DNA from: Ischnura elegans
Taxonomy: Eukaryota > Arthropoda > Insecta > Odonata > Coenagrionidae
NCBI RefSeq assembly: GCF_921293095.1
Contig: NC_060253.1
Coordinates: forward strand, 72,143,992 to 72,207,991
Length of the DNA stretch: 64,000 nt
Reading direction: 5' to 3'
Shown: positions 1 through 12,171 of the stretch, in pieces
Position numbering within the stretch: the first letter of the stretch is position 1
How the letters are laid out: each line of letters opens with the position of its first letter
Program-made: the position numbers and the translations under genes
Notes under the pieces: model-generated
What the model was told of the DNA's origin: nothing
Database searches by the model: none
The model's input: the letters and a program-made list of their open reading frames with translations, nothing else

Positions 1-1184
1 TAAAAAAACTTAGCACTTCCTATCCTTTGCGCACTATACATAAGAACTAACTATCTCTCCACATTTATCTACAAATGTGAACTGACTGCCTCGTTTCTTC
101 TTCCTAGAATATTTCTATCAACTGTTATGGTCCTGCTCATTTCCTTCATTCCTTTATAATTCACAAACACAATTGTATCAAATACTTATAACATTTTGTA
201 CATAAAAAGCAGTTTTGAACAAAACATGCGGTAATTGTGCGCGGTCGTATGGTGGCAGCAAACTAAGGTTTAAGGGGTCGGTGCACAGTACATAGGACGG
301 CGTTTAAGGGTTAAGATTGACATCGTAGGCTTTAAAAACATTAATCATGACACAAGAGGAACTTTTCAATTCTGTATCACTAGCATGCAAATCTTGCCAT
401 CAGGAGCAAAACCTTTGCCGAGGGAGGGGAGGGGGTGGAGGGGAAGTCTCTAGTAAGTGGTGCGGGCCGTACCTCAGCGGCGCCGCGGTGCGGGGTAGCG
501 CCCTGGGGGGTGGATTGCATTATGACGGACGATATCTCGTAAACGCTTAGAGATAGGTCAAAATAAACAAAAAAATCGGCTCTTACGGGCTTTACGTTTA
601 CGTTTTACATAGTAATAGCACTTTTTCGGCCCCAAAAATCTCAATTGAGGGTCCTCAGTGCTTAGGGCCCTTGGGGCACGGGTTGCCGTTATTTTGAAGT
701 AACCAAATTTTAACACGTAAATACGAACCTCATTTGGATCACTTTGAGACTAGGAAAACATAACTTTTCTCAATTCTGAAAAATAAGGGCCGGCCTACTA
801 TACAGTCTTTCCATGAGCCGCTTCAACTCCAAGAACGACAATGAATGAAAACACAATGCTACTCATTACACTTGCGGATTTTTGATAATCCTCTAACGTC
901 ATATCGATCGGCCTCATATTTGTTGCATAAATCCGGCAATGGATGAATGGGAGAAGACATTTGTTAATATGAAGAGGCTAATTGACGGGAGACTAGCGTG
1001 GAGTACCTCGACTGCCTAATATCAGGATTTTTCATCGACGGCGGGGAAGAATATCGCGTTATAGTCACTCGCATTCTATTTTTTACCTGGAAAATTTTTC
1101 ATCATGATAGTCTTTCATTCTTTATAATGATATTTTCTATGGAGTAATGGTAAAATACATTGTAACCGTTCCTATCGAAGTTCA
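1..1184. other. No gene recognised
   Basis: AT-rich sequence without a supportable gene. A short G-rich patch (about 417-515) lies inside a small open frame of low complexity that has no recognisable protein features. Confidence 0.5.
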
Positions 1185-1360
1185 TATAGTGGAAAGTAAC
1201 TATTCAAAGTAATGGCGATAAGACTTATGCGCCGTAAAAACGCGATGGCCTCCGTCCGTACTTTTTGCGCCGTGCGCCGACGTACACGGCTATTGTTTCC
1301 AAAGGGCAATAAAGATTTAAATTGAGTTCTATTAATTACGATGTGAGTGTAATTTGGGGA
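1185..1360 (+). repeat. Direct repeat, copy 1
   Basis: About 170 bp that recurs at 1519-1700 in the same orientation with roughly 90 percent identity by eye. The best conserved stretch is the part reading GCCGTAAAAACGCGATGGCC and the following CCGTCCGTAC. No target duplication or terminal structure was found, so the family is unknown. A local tandem duplication or two insertions of one repeat are both possible. Confidence 0.75.
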
Positions 1361-1518
1361 ATCACGATAATTTTTCAGCGACTCGGCGTCGGCGCGCGCA
1401 CGTCGAGAAATTTATTCTGGGGGTTCTTGAAAGCTTCAGTCGGGTTTTGAACCCGGATCCCTTCAATTATCAGCCAAACCCTTAACCGTAAAGTTGTCAT
1501 CGTACCAATGGATTTTCT

Positions 1519-1700
1519 ATATCGTGGGAAGTAACAATTTAAAGTAATGCCGACAGGACTTATGCGCCGTAAAAACGCGATGGCCTCCGTCCGTACTTTT
1601 TGCGACGCGCGCCGACGCAAACGGCTATTGTTTCCAAAGGTCAATAAAGATTTAAATTGAGTTCTATGAATTACGAAGTGAGTGTAATACAACGAAATGG
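1519..1700 (+). repeat. Direct repeat, copy 2
   Basis: Second copy of the repeat at 1185-1360. The 160 bp between the copies are unrelated to the repeat. Confidence 0.75.
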
Positions 1701-2178
1701 TCGATGGAATATTCTCACTACAGAAAAATCCTCCAGTTTCGTTGGCACATTAACAGCTGGTCCAGGTTTCGCTAGTAAACACGCTCTTCTTGGTTCCTAT
1801 GACCATGGTGTGTGTCCCTTACTTCCCGCTCCCACTCCTTTTACCCCCTTGAGAATTCGGTGGATTAGAATCCAAAGAGGATAGGCGCCACCGCTCTCAG
1901 GCTTCCAGTCAAAGCATTTTACCAATGTATTTTCTATGCTTGGTACTTTTCGAAGGCGTCGTACAATACAATGTTTCGCATATATGGACGGTGGATATCA
2001 TTATCATTCTCATGTCGGGGCCCATGGGCGGAGTTTTCGGGGGACCAGGGGGAGCCTTGCCGCCCAACTTAAATGGTAATTTGTCCGAAAAAAGTGCGAA
2101 GCATGTGTATTCAAGTACAATGATAACAAATACATCAAAAGTTAAAATAAGTTGAAAATGCGTTTGTGTTCATGTACA

Positions 2179-2525
2179 GGGGCGCCGACTTATAAAAAAT
2201 ATTGGGGGGGCCCATATCGGAGGTCTTGCCCCGGGAAGAGGTTCAATTCAAAGTGTGTTGCAGCACCGAGACTATCATGATTCATACCACTTGATTCAGT
2301 TAACCTGCTTAACCTTATAATTATTTGTTTTAACACATTCTTGAATTTATTTTAAAAGGTAACTATCGTCAAACATGGGAAGTAAAAATTAACATTATAT
2401 TTTTGTAATTTCATAAAGCATAATATAACTTAATTATTTCTTGAATTATTGAGGGGGCTCCGCCCCCCCCAAACGAATCTTCGAGGGGGCTCGGGCCCCC
2501 TCAGGCCCCATGGAGTCGGCGCCAC
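2179..2525. mobile_element. Small non-autonomous element with 12-bp target duplication
   Basis: The segment is bracketed by an exact direct repeat TGTTCATGTACA at 2167-2178 and 2526-2537, which looks like a target site duplication. The ends are inverted: GGGCGCCGACT at the left and AGTCGGCGCC at the right. The right end contains G/C-rich short inverted blocks (CGAGGGGGCTCGGGCCCCCT). There is no coding capacity. The superfamily is not recognised; a 12-bp duplication is long for most cut-and-paste transposons, so a retroposed or foldback-type element is also possible. Confidence 0.75.
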
Positions 2526-2537
2526 TGTTCATGTACA

Positions 2538-5229
2538 TCTACTAAATACCCAGAGAGCCACCTCTAGGGTGTTTGGCAGGGGGTAATCAATCACCAGCAT
2601 GCAGCATGCAACTGGACTCACACATGCACACCACACGGTCCAAAAACGTCACGCACACTAAAAAATTATACTACCATATGCTATTAGAATAATATTAAAA
2701 TTCATAAACATGCATTAAGTTTTACATAAGTTAGTAGGCTACACTACAAGTCATCGTATATATTTGTGAGTTCTAACGCTGCCGTTATAATCTCTTATTT
2801 ATCTAGGAAAAAAAGACATTCTGAATCTGTCTGTTCTACAGTCTATCTCTTTTATTTTATTTGGTGTTGTTTCTTCTTAAATAGGACTTAAAAATAGTTT
2901 TTCAGATGCTTATTTAAACAAATTTTCCGGGCGAGGACCCCAGGGAACACCCCACGCCGTTTAATTTGGGGATATTCCATATCCCCTAAACCCCTGTAAC
3001 CCCTCCCCGCCAAAATATAGAACTCTAAACTCCGCCCATAACCCCATCTCCTCTTCCCATGGAAGGAGGAGGAGATGGGGTTTCCTCTCTCCTCCTTCCT
3101 CCATGCTCTTCCCTTGAACCTCTCATCCTCTCTCAAAACCCATAATGAGGTAATAACCTAGTGTACGTGGGTTTGTTGGGTAACCTTTAGGAGTGGACAC
3201 TCACCTTTGAAAACTGGGGAAGGAATATCCATTGAAAATCGATTTAGAAGCTTTCCCCTGAGGCGTTGTCTTATTTCGAGCGCAGCGGAAATACCGGGTT
3301 TCGAAAGAACGAGTGATATAGTCACTAATGGTTTGCCGTTTTCCCCAACCCTTCTCTCTGGACTCTTCCATTTCCCCTTTCTTCCGCCTAGAGCTGCTCA
3401 ACCCTATATCCCCCTCCCCCAAAATCTACGTTCCTTTCATCTCCCTTAACTCACAGCGGCTTACCCACGATTAATATTTGAAATTGTTTTCCACTAGGGA
3501 ATTAGTTCACTATGCAATTATAAGTAAGGAGTCCATTAATTACGTGAGGCGTTTTGGGGGGGGAGGGAATTAAGCCAATTCTCATCCAATCTCCTGGCAA
3601 GTATCACATAATTATTTATTCAGCAAGAGAAATTGTAAGATTTCGATCTTAGTAATATTTAATTCTTGTCTTAAATATTACTTTGCATTGCCTGAGATAC
3701 ATAGCAGTAAAAGGAAAAATGTTGACATAGAAACTCTCTTAATTAATTAAATGATCGCTTTTGTTTGATAGTAATATAAGTTCACATAGAGGTGCATACT
3801 TATTTTTGTCGTTGAGGTATAATACAGACACAATGATACCTCCTCCAATGTCTACACACTGAGTAGGTAACCTTATTGAATGATGCTCTGAATCCTACGC
3901 ATACATATGCCTATTGGAAGGGACGGAATGTAAGATAGCAGAGCGGTAGTATACATCTTTTATGACATACAACTCGAGACTTGGCATTACCAAACGAATG
4001 CTGCGTTTAAAAGCTTCTCGAGCTCTCTGAAGTGTTTTAAGTCTTTGCGATCACAAATTAGGGCTTTACCACGATGAGAATTCTTTCGATTTCGGAAAAC
4101 AACAGCAAATTATATTTTCAAAATATATAATGAACAGTAAAAATATTTAACCTCACTAAATGTATTTGAAAAAAAACCGGACATGCAAAAATATTTTATC
4201 CTTTTCTTGGTATGGCATTGTTTTGAAAAGCACTATGAACAATATATACACATCGAATCTTCTTAAACTTAGCTCGCTGTCGTTGCAATAGGTAAGTTAA
4301 GTAATACATTTTGGATTACCGTTTTTTAGTACATCATAACCTAGTTTAATCGTTATCAGAGACCTTGCGCTAGTTCCAAGATGATTCTATGGTGCCGTGC
4401 GAAACTAGGAATATGCTTAGGGAGGAGATGCGGGGTTACTGGGGGCTACCCCCCCCCCCAGAAAACGGGGAGTTCAGGAAAAATTTTGAAAAACAACATG
4501 CCTGAAAATGCATTTTACATCATTTTAGCACTTAAAATTTAACTTTATCCAGATGCAGTTATTAAATATCAAATCCAGACGAAATTTTAAAATAATTTTT
4601 TGATTTCTCTAAGGCTTTGGAGTGGATACATCACCTCACCCCCCTCCCATAGTTACCGTAGTTAGGTGCCATGCACTTCGCATAAAAAAATGCCATTGGG
4701 GAAATGTGGCCCCGAAAAAGTTGGGACGAAGGCTATATTGAAAGCCGGTCAGGATGATATCGTAAAATTTTTCTCATATCAACTGAAATGAGAAAACATG
4801 GAATATTAAAGCAAGGCATAAATAGCTATAAAGTATTAGCCATCATTATGTGCTTATTCTTCTACATGAAATTCCGGGCCTCGTGCAATTATATCGCAAG
4901 AAATAATTTTGCTGGTGAAAGATTCTCCAAGAATTCGATTCCACAGGAATACGGGATTGTTTTTCTACCGTAGGTCACCGATATTTGAAGAAAATTAGCT
5001 TTATTTCCTGTACTTTTTAACATAGAAACAAAATCCGAGATATCACCTGTTACGGGCATTTTGAATTTAGAAACGTGCAACTTTATTTCCCGCTTTAATT
5101 ATTATATAATAAATAACTCGGAATATGCACTCAGTTTATTTAACTATTTATTTAAATAGTAATTTTATTGTGCGGTTGTCTACAATATCTCAGTTTTATC
5201 TTCCACCGAAATACCCAAAATCTTTTGAG
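2538..5229. other. No gene recognised
   Basis: A 2.7-kb stretch without a supportable gene. GC-rich islands at about 2930-3130 and 3350-3450 and a C-run at 4450-4461 look like remains of repeats. Small open frames here are short and lack recognisable features. Confidence 0.5.
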
Positions 5230-5456
5230 GACGAGAGGTGAAAGGCAATTTGTCACTTCGTTCAAGGCTAGGGCGTCGGAATGCGGGAATTGTGAAATTT
5301 TAGCAGAAGCGCGTCGATTCTGTAGCGGTTAACGAGCCTGGGAAATCCGGAGAAAGCTATTTCGCTATTTCGTGTTTGTGAAGACGTGCCTCCTTCAGTC
5401 TTCCTGTGGACGTTGCAGCAGTAGCATCGAACTTTGCCAAGAAATCAACGCTTTAC
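5230..5456 (+). other. Possible non-coding first exon of a host gene
   Basis: This stretch is less AT-rich than its surroundings, carries several CpG dinucleotides, and ends in a strong splice-donor match (TTTAC/GTAAGTAA, donor at 5457). No TATA box or start codon in a long frame is visible. Together with the possible exon at 6181-6333 this would fit a 5' untranslated region of a plus-strand gene whose coding exons lie elsewhere. This is inference from splice-site appearance only. Confidence 0.25.
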
Positions 5457-6180
5457 GTAAGTAAACTCAACGTTGAAGAATATGTATTTACAATTAGATA
5501 AAATATTATAGTGCTGTATCTACATCAATTGGGGTAGACTGTACACTTAAGCGATTTCTGTACTCTTTTCCTGTTGTTTTTCTGTCCAATTTTACGGTGT
5601 TTCTTCGTATGAATGTTTTTGGAAGAGAGTTTTATCCAAATATATCGTCTAAAAATAAGTGTTACTGCGTAGATGGTGTTACGATGTAGGTATTGTATCG
5701 AAAACCAAACCTTTAGAGCTTGAAATTTCTAGTCATAATTTTTTTACATGGACGGTGTTTTAACCTTTAACTCGCGAACACGTCCAGAATTCGCTTTTGA
5801 TCGTACTCCAAGTTTATATATTGGGGGAAAATTTTTAGTCTAAGTGAAGTCTTGTATGTTAGTTTACAGTATATCTCGATTTTATGAAACGGAAAGAAAA
5901 CTTGACTTAATCTTTGATTCGTTGTACCTACATTGATTTCCATACAAACTGATTTAGTTTTACATTGAGGTTCGATTACACGAAACATGGTTGTAAATTT
6001 TGGCACAGTATAAGGATCATTAAGGCCTTTGAAGTGTAGCGTTTTGTTAGGGTACGTATATAAACTAAATGAGTCAATCTACTTTCAAAATTGCTATCAT
6101 CTTCTGTATAATGGCTTCTGTGCATTTTTAATCTTGATATGGATTTAGATATGTTTTTAATATTGTCTGTTGTTTGTCAG

Positions 6181-6333
6181 GTGGAATATATATTCGAGCA
6201 GCTATGGCATTGATGGAGATAAGTGGCAGTAAAGGGGAAACTGTTGGTATCGATAGCACTGCCTGGGAAAAAAATTGTGATCCTGCTTGAAATAAATCAT
6301 CAGTGATGGCCCATTGGAAACTTTAATTAACAG
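6181..6333 (+). other. Possible untranslated exon with a 28-codon upstream ORF
   Basis: The segment follows a TTGTTTGTCAG acceptor-like sequence and is followed by a good donor (AACAG/GTGAGT at 6334). It contains a 28-codon frame from ATG at 6204 to TGA at 6290. If real it would be a second 5' exon downstream of the donor at 5457. A transcript would settle this. Confidence 0.3.
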
Positions 6334-7130
6334 GTGAGTCGGTTTTTATAAATATACTAAATCACATCTGTTTTGGTTAGCATATTATAATTATTTTTCA
6401 CTTTTTTGTCTCATATTTTGCGTTAGTAATTTGCTACACACTACAAGTAAGTATCTATGTGTGGATGGTATTTGGTTACTTTTTTCTTATGAATATTCTT
6501 TTAGAAGCACTAATAATATAGTAATGATAAAGTTAATTTATGGGTGAGTTACCCAATTGCAAAATGTACAAATATTGAAAGACAAATTCTTGAAACAATG
6601 ATTATAATAGCTCTTAGAAACAACCTTTAGAAATGAATACAACGTTGTATGTTCCCCATGTACATGGGGAATGCCGTGGAGGCAGTGAGTATTTTGGAGT
6701 GTGTTGTTGATTTTATGAGTGATATGAAGGAAGCTCAAGGGTTGTACTCAGCTGGGTCAGATTTTTCGTATCTTTTGATAGTATTTTTAAAGATTCTTCA
6801 GCAGAGATGGGTAGCGGTGAAAATATGTGTTTTTATTTGAAATATGCATATTATTCACTTTTTTAATTAGTGTTTTTTTATTGCAAATACATTTTTGGAA
6901 TTATTTGGCTATTTTTTACTTACCAAAATACGCATGCACCAAGGATTTTGTAATTTGAAAATACATTTAAAATCAAAATGGATATTTTATACAAGTTTAG
7001 ATTACACTGCCTTTACCGTCCCTGAGACTTCCTGAACTTTTGATCACTATTTCAGGTATTTTAATGGTTCAAGTAGGTGCACATGAAGCATTTTGCGAAT
7101 AATTCCCACTGCCATCCACAAATAGAATGG
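6334..7130. other. No gene recognised
   Basis: AT-rich, no supportable gene or repeat structure seen. Contains a short palindrome TCCCCATGTACATGGGGA near 6652. Confidence 0.5.
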
Positions 7131-7800
7131 TTTCCTATTATTTTTTTATTGCCTTAATCGAAAGATTATTACTCCTGGAGTACGTCTTTCACGCTTTTAG
7201 ATTTTTAAATTACAATATCTATTTTTCGTGATTAAATGAAAAGTGAAAATTTTCAAGCTCACGAAAACGCTACGGCTAAGTATGAATGCTGGGAAATCTC
7301 CGTGTGACGTCGTTCTGGTTCCCGCTGCCGCAACTGAGGTGACCTTGGGGCGAGGCTTTGAGTGCTGATATGACGCAGCCTGCTAGCAGGTAGCAGAGCA
7401 CCCTGCTAGCTGGTAGCACTTGGCTTAAATAAGGATTATTAATACCTTATCAAAGGAAGAAAACTTTCCGACCTTAGCCAGTTTTAATAAGTGATTGTTA
7501 AGACATGTTTCCCTGAGCTCTGCGCCTCATGCATGCAATGGTAACCTCAGACGACGTATAACTCCTATCTTCTCGTATAGAAACTAGGTCCCTGTGACGT
7601 CACGTGGAGTGGCATCGCATGGGCGCCAATCTGGCCCTTTTCAAATGAGGATAAAAATGGACCATTGCCATTTGTCTAACCCGGTATTTCTAAAACCAAA
7701 TAATTTGTATATTATGAATACACTAATGGTGGGTAACGAATCGCAATCAATGCATTCTGTTTTCTTTGATGAAGAAAACTACCCTATTGAACTTGCCTCT
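7131..7800 (+). repeat. Left arm of a long inverted repeat
   Basis: About 670 bp whose reverse complement recurs at roughly 8690-9425. Matching landmarks include ATTATTACTCCTGGAGTA near 7167 (reverse complement near 9372), GGAAGAAAACTTTCCGACC near 7454 (reverse complement near 9089), and the GACGTCACGTGGAGTGGCAT region near 7596 (reverse complement near 8925). Identity varies along the arm, with indels. The whole structure is 2.3 kb and is likely a large foldback element or an inverted duplication; the short protein-like frames in the arms mirror each other and are not genes. Confidence 0.8.
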
Positions 7801-7960
7801 TCAACTCCCAGTGACGCCTAATCTTTTTTATTGGATCTATGAATGCCATGCTCTTTCTTCCTCATCGCTGCTTATCTAAGTATTCTGAAATTATCCCCTC
7901 TAACATGGCTTTCATTTGTCTCCTTCTTGCGTTGTACTTCATCCATATTCACTCACAATC

Positions 7961-8267
7961 GAGGATCGGGTTGGTGTGGTGGCTAGAGTGTTGGCTTCCC
8001 ACCCGGCGGGCTCGGGATCAAATCCCGGCAGTGGCAGAGAATTTTCAGAGACTGCCCGATCCCTACTTGAATGTTGTGTGGAGGACATTTCAAGCGCAGC
8101 ACTCTGTCCGTCAGATGGGACGTTAAGCCGTGGTCCCCTTGGCGCCTTTCGTTAAGAGCAGGCTAACGCCGACGCCGGGTTTCTCTCCACCCTTCCTTCC
8201 ACACCCTTCCCTCATGGCGCAAATGACCTCAGCTGTCGGTCGCCTCCTCCAAATACCATACCATACC
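7961..8267 (+). mobile_element. tRNA-derived SINE with 13-bp target duplication
   Basis: A 307-bp element flanked by TTCACTCACAATC at 7948-7960 and 8268-8280. The 5' part has RNA polymerase III promoter boxes: an A-box-like TGGCTAGAGTG near 7980 and a B-box-like GGATCAAATCC near 8015. The 3' end carries a short tandem tail (ATACC units). It sits in the spacer of the 7.1-9.4 kb inverted repeat. It is a SINE rather than a tRNA gene because it cannot form a full cloverleaf and has a long tRNA-unrelated body. Confidence 0.85.
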
Positions 8268-8689
8268 TTCACTCACAATCATCTCTGTATATCCTTTTCA
8301 AGTCTCCTCACCCACAATCCATCTCTCAAAGTTTGTCATTCCTTTTCTCTCTGTGCCCACTTCACCTTCTCCATTCTCTTCCAAAGCCATGTATTAAATG
8401 CCTTCAGTCGTTTGTCCTCTCTCCTCGGCATCCAAGCTTCCTCTCCATAAAGCGTTACATTCCACAGTAGACTCTTAAGTAGCTTTTTCTTAACTCTTAC
8501 GTTACAATCTTCTCATTAGCTCTTTACTTTCCATAAATGCTCCGTGCTAAGTGTAATTCTCCTCCTGTTATCCTAATGAGGTATCTGTTTTCCTCTAATT
8601 TTCTCTCCAGACAGTTGAACTCCTCCATTTTTTTGCCAATCTAGTTTCATGTTAAACCTCACTCCCCTTGCTCCTTATTTTTTAAAAGA

Positions 8690-9425
8690 TAGCATCTCTG
8701 GTGTCTTCTTGTGAATAAAATTCAAACTCATTCTTAACTGTTTGGTATTCAATTGGGTAGTTTCCTTCATCAAAGAAGACGAAAGGCATTGATTGTGATT
8801 CGTTAACCACCATTAGTGTATTCATAACACACACATTATTTGGTTTTAAATATCTCAGTTTACACAAATGTTAATGGTCAATTTAACTGCATTTGAAAAA
8901 GGCCATATTGGCGCCCATGCGATGTCACTCCACGTGACGCCACAGGGACCTGGTTTCTATACATGTAGATAGGAGTTTTACATTGTCTGAGATTACCATA
9001 TTAAATATATGCATGAAAACAATGCATGCATGAGGCATAGACCTCAGGGAAAGATCTCTTAAGAATCGTATATTAAAATTGCCTTTGGTCGGAAAGTTTT
9101 CTTTGTTTGATCGGTATTAATAATTCTTATTTAAGCCAAGTGCTAAATGCTAGCAGGGTACTCTGCTTCTTGCATCGTCGTGGTCATTGCCTCACACCAG
9201 GGTGTCCTCACACAGCAGCAGCCAGAACCAGAATGATGTCACACGGGCTTTTCCCAGGCATCATACTTACAATTAGCCGTCGCGTTTTCGCTCGCTTCAA
9301 AATTTTCACTTTTCTTTTAATCTCAAAAAATACATATCGTCATTTAAAAATCTAAGAGGGTGAAATGCATACTCCAGGAGTAATAATCTTTCGAATTAGG
9401 CAATAAGAAAGAAATGGGAAACCAC
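8690..9425 (-). repeat. Right arm of a long inverted repeat
   Basis: Reverse-complement partner of 7131-7800, with small indels and some divergence, giving a 2.3-kb hairpin-forming structure with an approximately 890-bp spacer. No coding capacity is supported. Confidence 0.8.
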
Positions 9426-9429
9426 CTTA

Positions 9430-9597
9430 TTGTAAGTTTTCTTGGATAGCTCACTTTTACTTTTAACACTACTTTTTTACATAAAGCAACCCGGGTTTCG
9501 ATGAGTAATCATCATCATCAGGCTTAAATTGTAACCCAGGTCACCTTATGTAAATAAGTAGTGGTATAAGTAAAAGTGAGCTATCCAAGAAAATTTC
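9430..9597. mobile_element. Small foldback (MITE-like) element
   Basis: The left arm beginning TTTCTTGGATAGCTCACTTT is repeated inverted at the right end (AAAGTGAGCTATCCAAGAAA). Inner arms CAACCCGGGTTT and AACCCAGGTCACC also pair imperfectly. The loop contains an ATCATCATCATC run. Target duplication was not resolved. Confidence 0.75.
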
Positions 9598-10157
9598 TAG
9601 TGAATAATCCGTCATGACTTATTCCTCGCTCTGATTTTCATAGGCATCAGTCTGTATCTCATGCCAAAATTATCTCAAAATCTCATTATCCCCACTTTGA
9701 TTGGTTTAGTGCATTTTGGCATCTTTTATACTGCTTTCTTGCAGTAAATGGTTGATGAGTGAACTCAGCAATCCCATGTGGCGAATAGGGGGTAATGTCT
9801 CCGCAAAATGAATCAGTATGAATTCACTATTGTTTTCCCTTTTTCTCAGCAAGCTTTGCATCTGGCTACCAGTTACATGTGGTTGATAATAATTTTTTAT
9901 CTTCCAATTTAATAGAGTGGAATGTTGATAGATTTTGCTTTGCAGTTTTACAACTTTAAACTTCGCTGTGCAAAGATAGATAGACTTCTTTATTTTATGA
10001 AACTGTTTTGATTATAAATTTTGATCGTATAATTTTTTATTCTGTTTCTAAATACAATTGAAATGGAATTTTTCCAGCCTGTAGGTCATATAGTAATCCA
10101 AGAATTTAGGCCCCTATATTTTGAAAGTTTGTCAAGAGCATGAGTTTTATCATTTAA

Positions 10158-10470
10158 CTCTCTTAGCGCTATCCTTCTTCCTGGGGTATTTGCGAGAAAA
10201 GCAGGGGGTATTTTAATAAAATGTAGCAACTACAAAAAAAAACAATAGAAAGCTATTTTATTACATATCCATATGAGTTTTTTTTAATTGATCAGGTTAA
10301 ACTGTTAATTTTGACAAAATTATTTTACGTTTGCTGAAATAAGTAGTGATAATGATGTAATAAGTTATAGCAAATTAAATAATGGGTTACGTAAGAGCGG
10401 ATGTATCGGACTGCCGCACTTTTTGCTCAGGCTGCAAAAGCCAATATATCGCCCCGCCACACTAAAAGGG
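10158..10470. mobile_element. Possible piggyBac-type MITE
   Basis: A 313-bp segment between two TTAA tetranucleotides (10154-10157 and 10471-10474). Its ends are imperfect inverted repeats, CTCTCTTAGCG on the left and, on the opposite strand, CCCTTTTAGTG on the right. TTAA duplication with C-starting termini is typical of piggyBac elements. Since TTAA is common in AT-rich DNA, this is a moderate call. Confidence 0.5.
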
Positions 10471-11249
10471 TTAATGTTTAACTGTGAGAAGTAACATGCT
10501 TAAAAGTTGAAAGATATGATGCTCAAGGAATGGAGTTGGACATATTCTGCTTTGTCATTGATTAGATAACATTTTTCCAGCCAAACATTCTTTGTTCAGT
10601 GTAGGCATTCTTAGCTTCATATTTTGCCTTTTTACTTCATTAATGCAGTTCTTCATTTTAATGTCAAAGTTTGGGGTTTCTGATTTGTATCCGGCTAATG
10701 CAAATGATTTTATCTTGTTTGGAATCTTTACCCAATCATGGTTATACATATATGGCATGTGCAATCTAAACCATGGTTCTTTTACTGGTTAAAGTACAAA
10801 CCAACTTAGATTGGATTGATTTTAAGGACAGGATTGAAATTGGAACACCCGTTTCCCCATTGGTAAGCCAAGCCTTTTTTGTTCATGTTGTGTTGTCAAT
10901 AGGAGTGAGGCATTAAAACATCCATCTAATAAAATGCTATGTCCATATGAAGGTCATCTTTTCTTTGGGTTTCAGTAAGTGTACACATGCTTTTCTTTCT
11001 ACAAATGTGGCTGGAGGATATTGCTATTCATGTGAATAAGTTGCAATATAACTTCATCCACTGTTGGTTGCAATATGGCTAGGATTCTTTTGGCTTCTTC
11101 TATTTTGTGGGAGGAGAGATTTTTTTCCCATGGAGCATAGCAAAATATTTGTAAAGACATATGTATAAGGGCATGTAATGCAGTATAAGATCGTGGTTAG
11201 AGGGGGAGTTGATTTAATTATACTTTCTTTGTTATCTTGGTGGTATGCA

Positions 11250-11900
11250 ATATCTCACCTCAATAGTCTGCCTGAGGTCTGCAATGCATTGTCCCATTAG
11301 CGGATCCAGGAAAAAATCAAGGGGGGGGGGGGGTCGCCAAAGATATTTTGAGCTAACTATACCTTTATCGTTATGAAAAAGTCAAATGCAAAGTTTTTAT
11401 TAAATTGTGGTTCTGTAATGTTCAGCAATGCAGGCAGGCGGCTCTGCAAGGGGGGATGCACACCCTCTGTGCCCCCCATATGTATTCGCCACTGCATTGA
11501 CCAGTGGCTTTTAGATATTCATCATTTATTTTTAAATATACTTTGTCGCTAGCTAGTGAAGTTAAAACGTATATTGAATAGTCACAGTAAACATTACCAA
11601 CCCTTCAATATTTCCAAAAATATAAGGGGAGGGGTGGCTGACCTCCCCTTATCTCCCATGGGCTCACTTCCTCTGCTATTGCATTTTACTCCAGGGTTGA
11701 AACTGATGGCCAAGAGAAGATATATTCTCCTCCGTAAAATTCATTCCCTTTTGAGATGGGAAAGTCCGACAGGGGCAGTATAGGAAACCACCAGGGGACT
11801 AATATCATTATTATGATTGTGAGCTGATTCCTTATACAGTTAATGGTAACCTGCTTGTCTCCGCTCAGGTTGTTAAGTTTTATGCGGAGGGGGGAGGGCA
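11250..11900 (+). repeat. Repeat family copy, interrupted by a 200-bp insertion
   Basis: Parts of this segment resemble 17840-18130: CTGAGGT followed by AGTGGCTTTTAGATATTCAT and then diverged sequence with similar order. In this copy a 201-bp G-rich element (11292-11492) flanked by TGCATTG (11285-11291 and 11493-11499) separates the two shared blocks, while the 17.85-kb copy lacks it, so that copy acts as an empty site. Confidence 0.55.
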
Positions 11901-12171
11901 GCAGTTCATTTCTTTATTTGGCACCGAGGTGGTATGGGAATATGTGTCTGAATTTAGAAAAGGAAAACATTGCAAATAAGACCAAAGACAAAAAGCCCTT
12001 TAAAAAAAACTTGCACTGCTGGAGCATAAGCTTCAACCTTCTTGATTTTGCATCAAATTTTTCCGTAGCTGAGTCAATCAAGATTTGATTGGATCTATTC
12101 TATAGCTCTGAATGAAGTCATGCCCCATATGCTTGACACGCATGACTGGTGAAGGCCAAACATAACATGTT

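Noticed and set aside
7970-8030. tRNA gene
   Set aside because: Has A and B boxes but no full cloverleaf, and is inside a 307-bp unit with target duplications and a tandem tail: a SINE.
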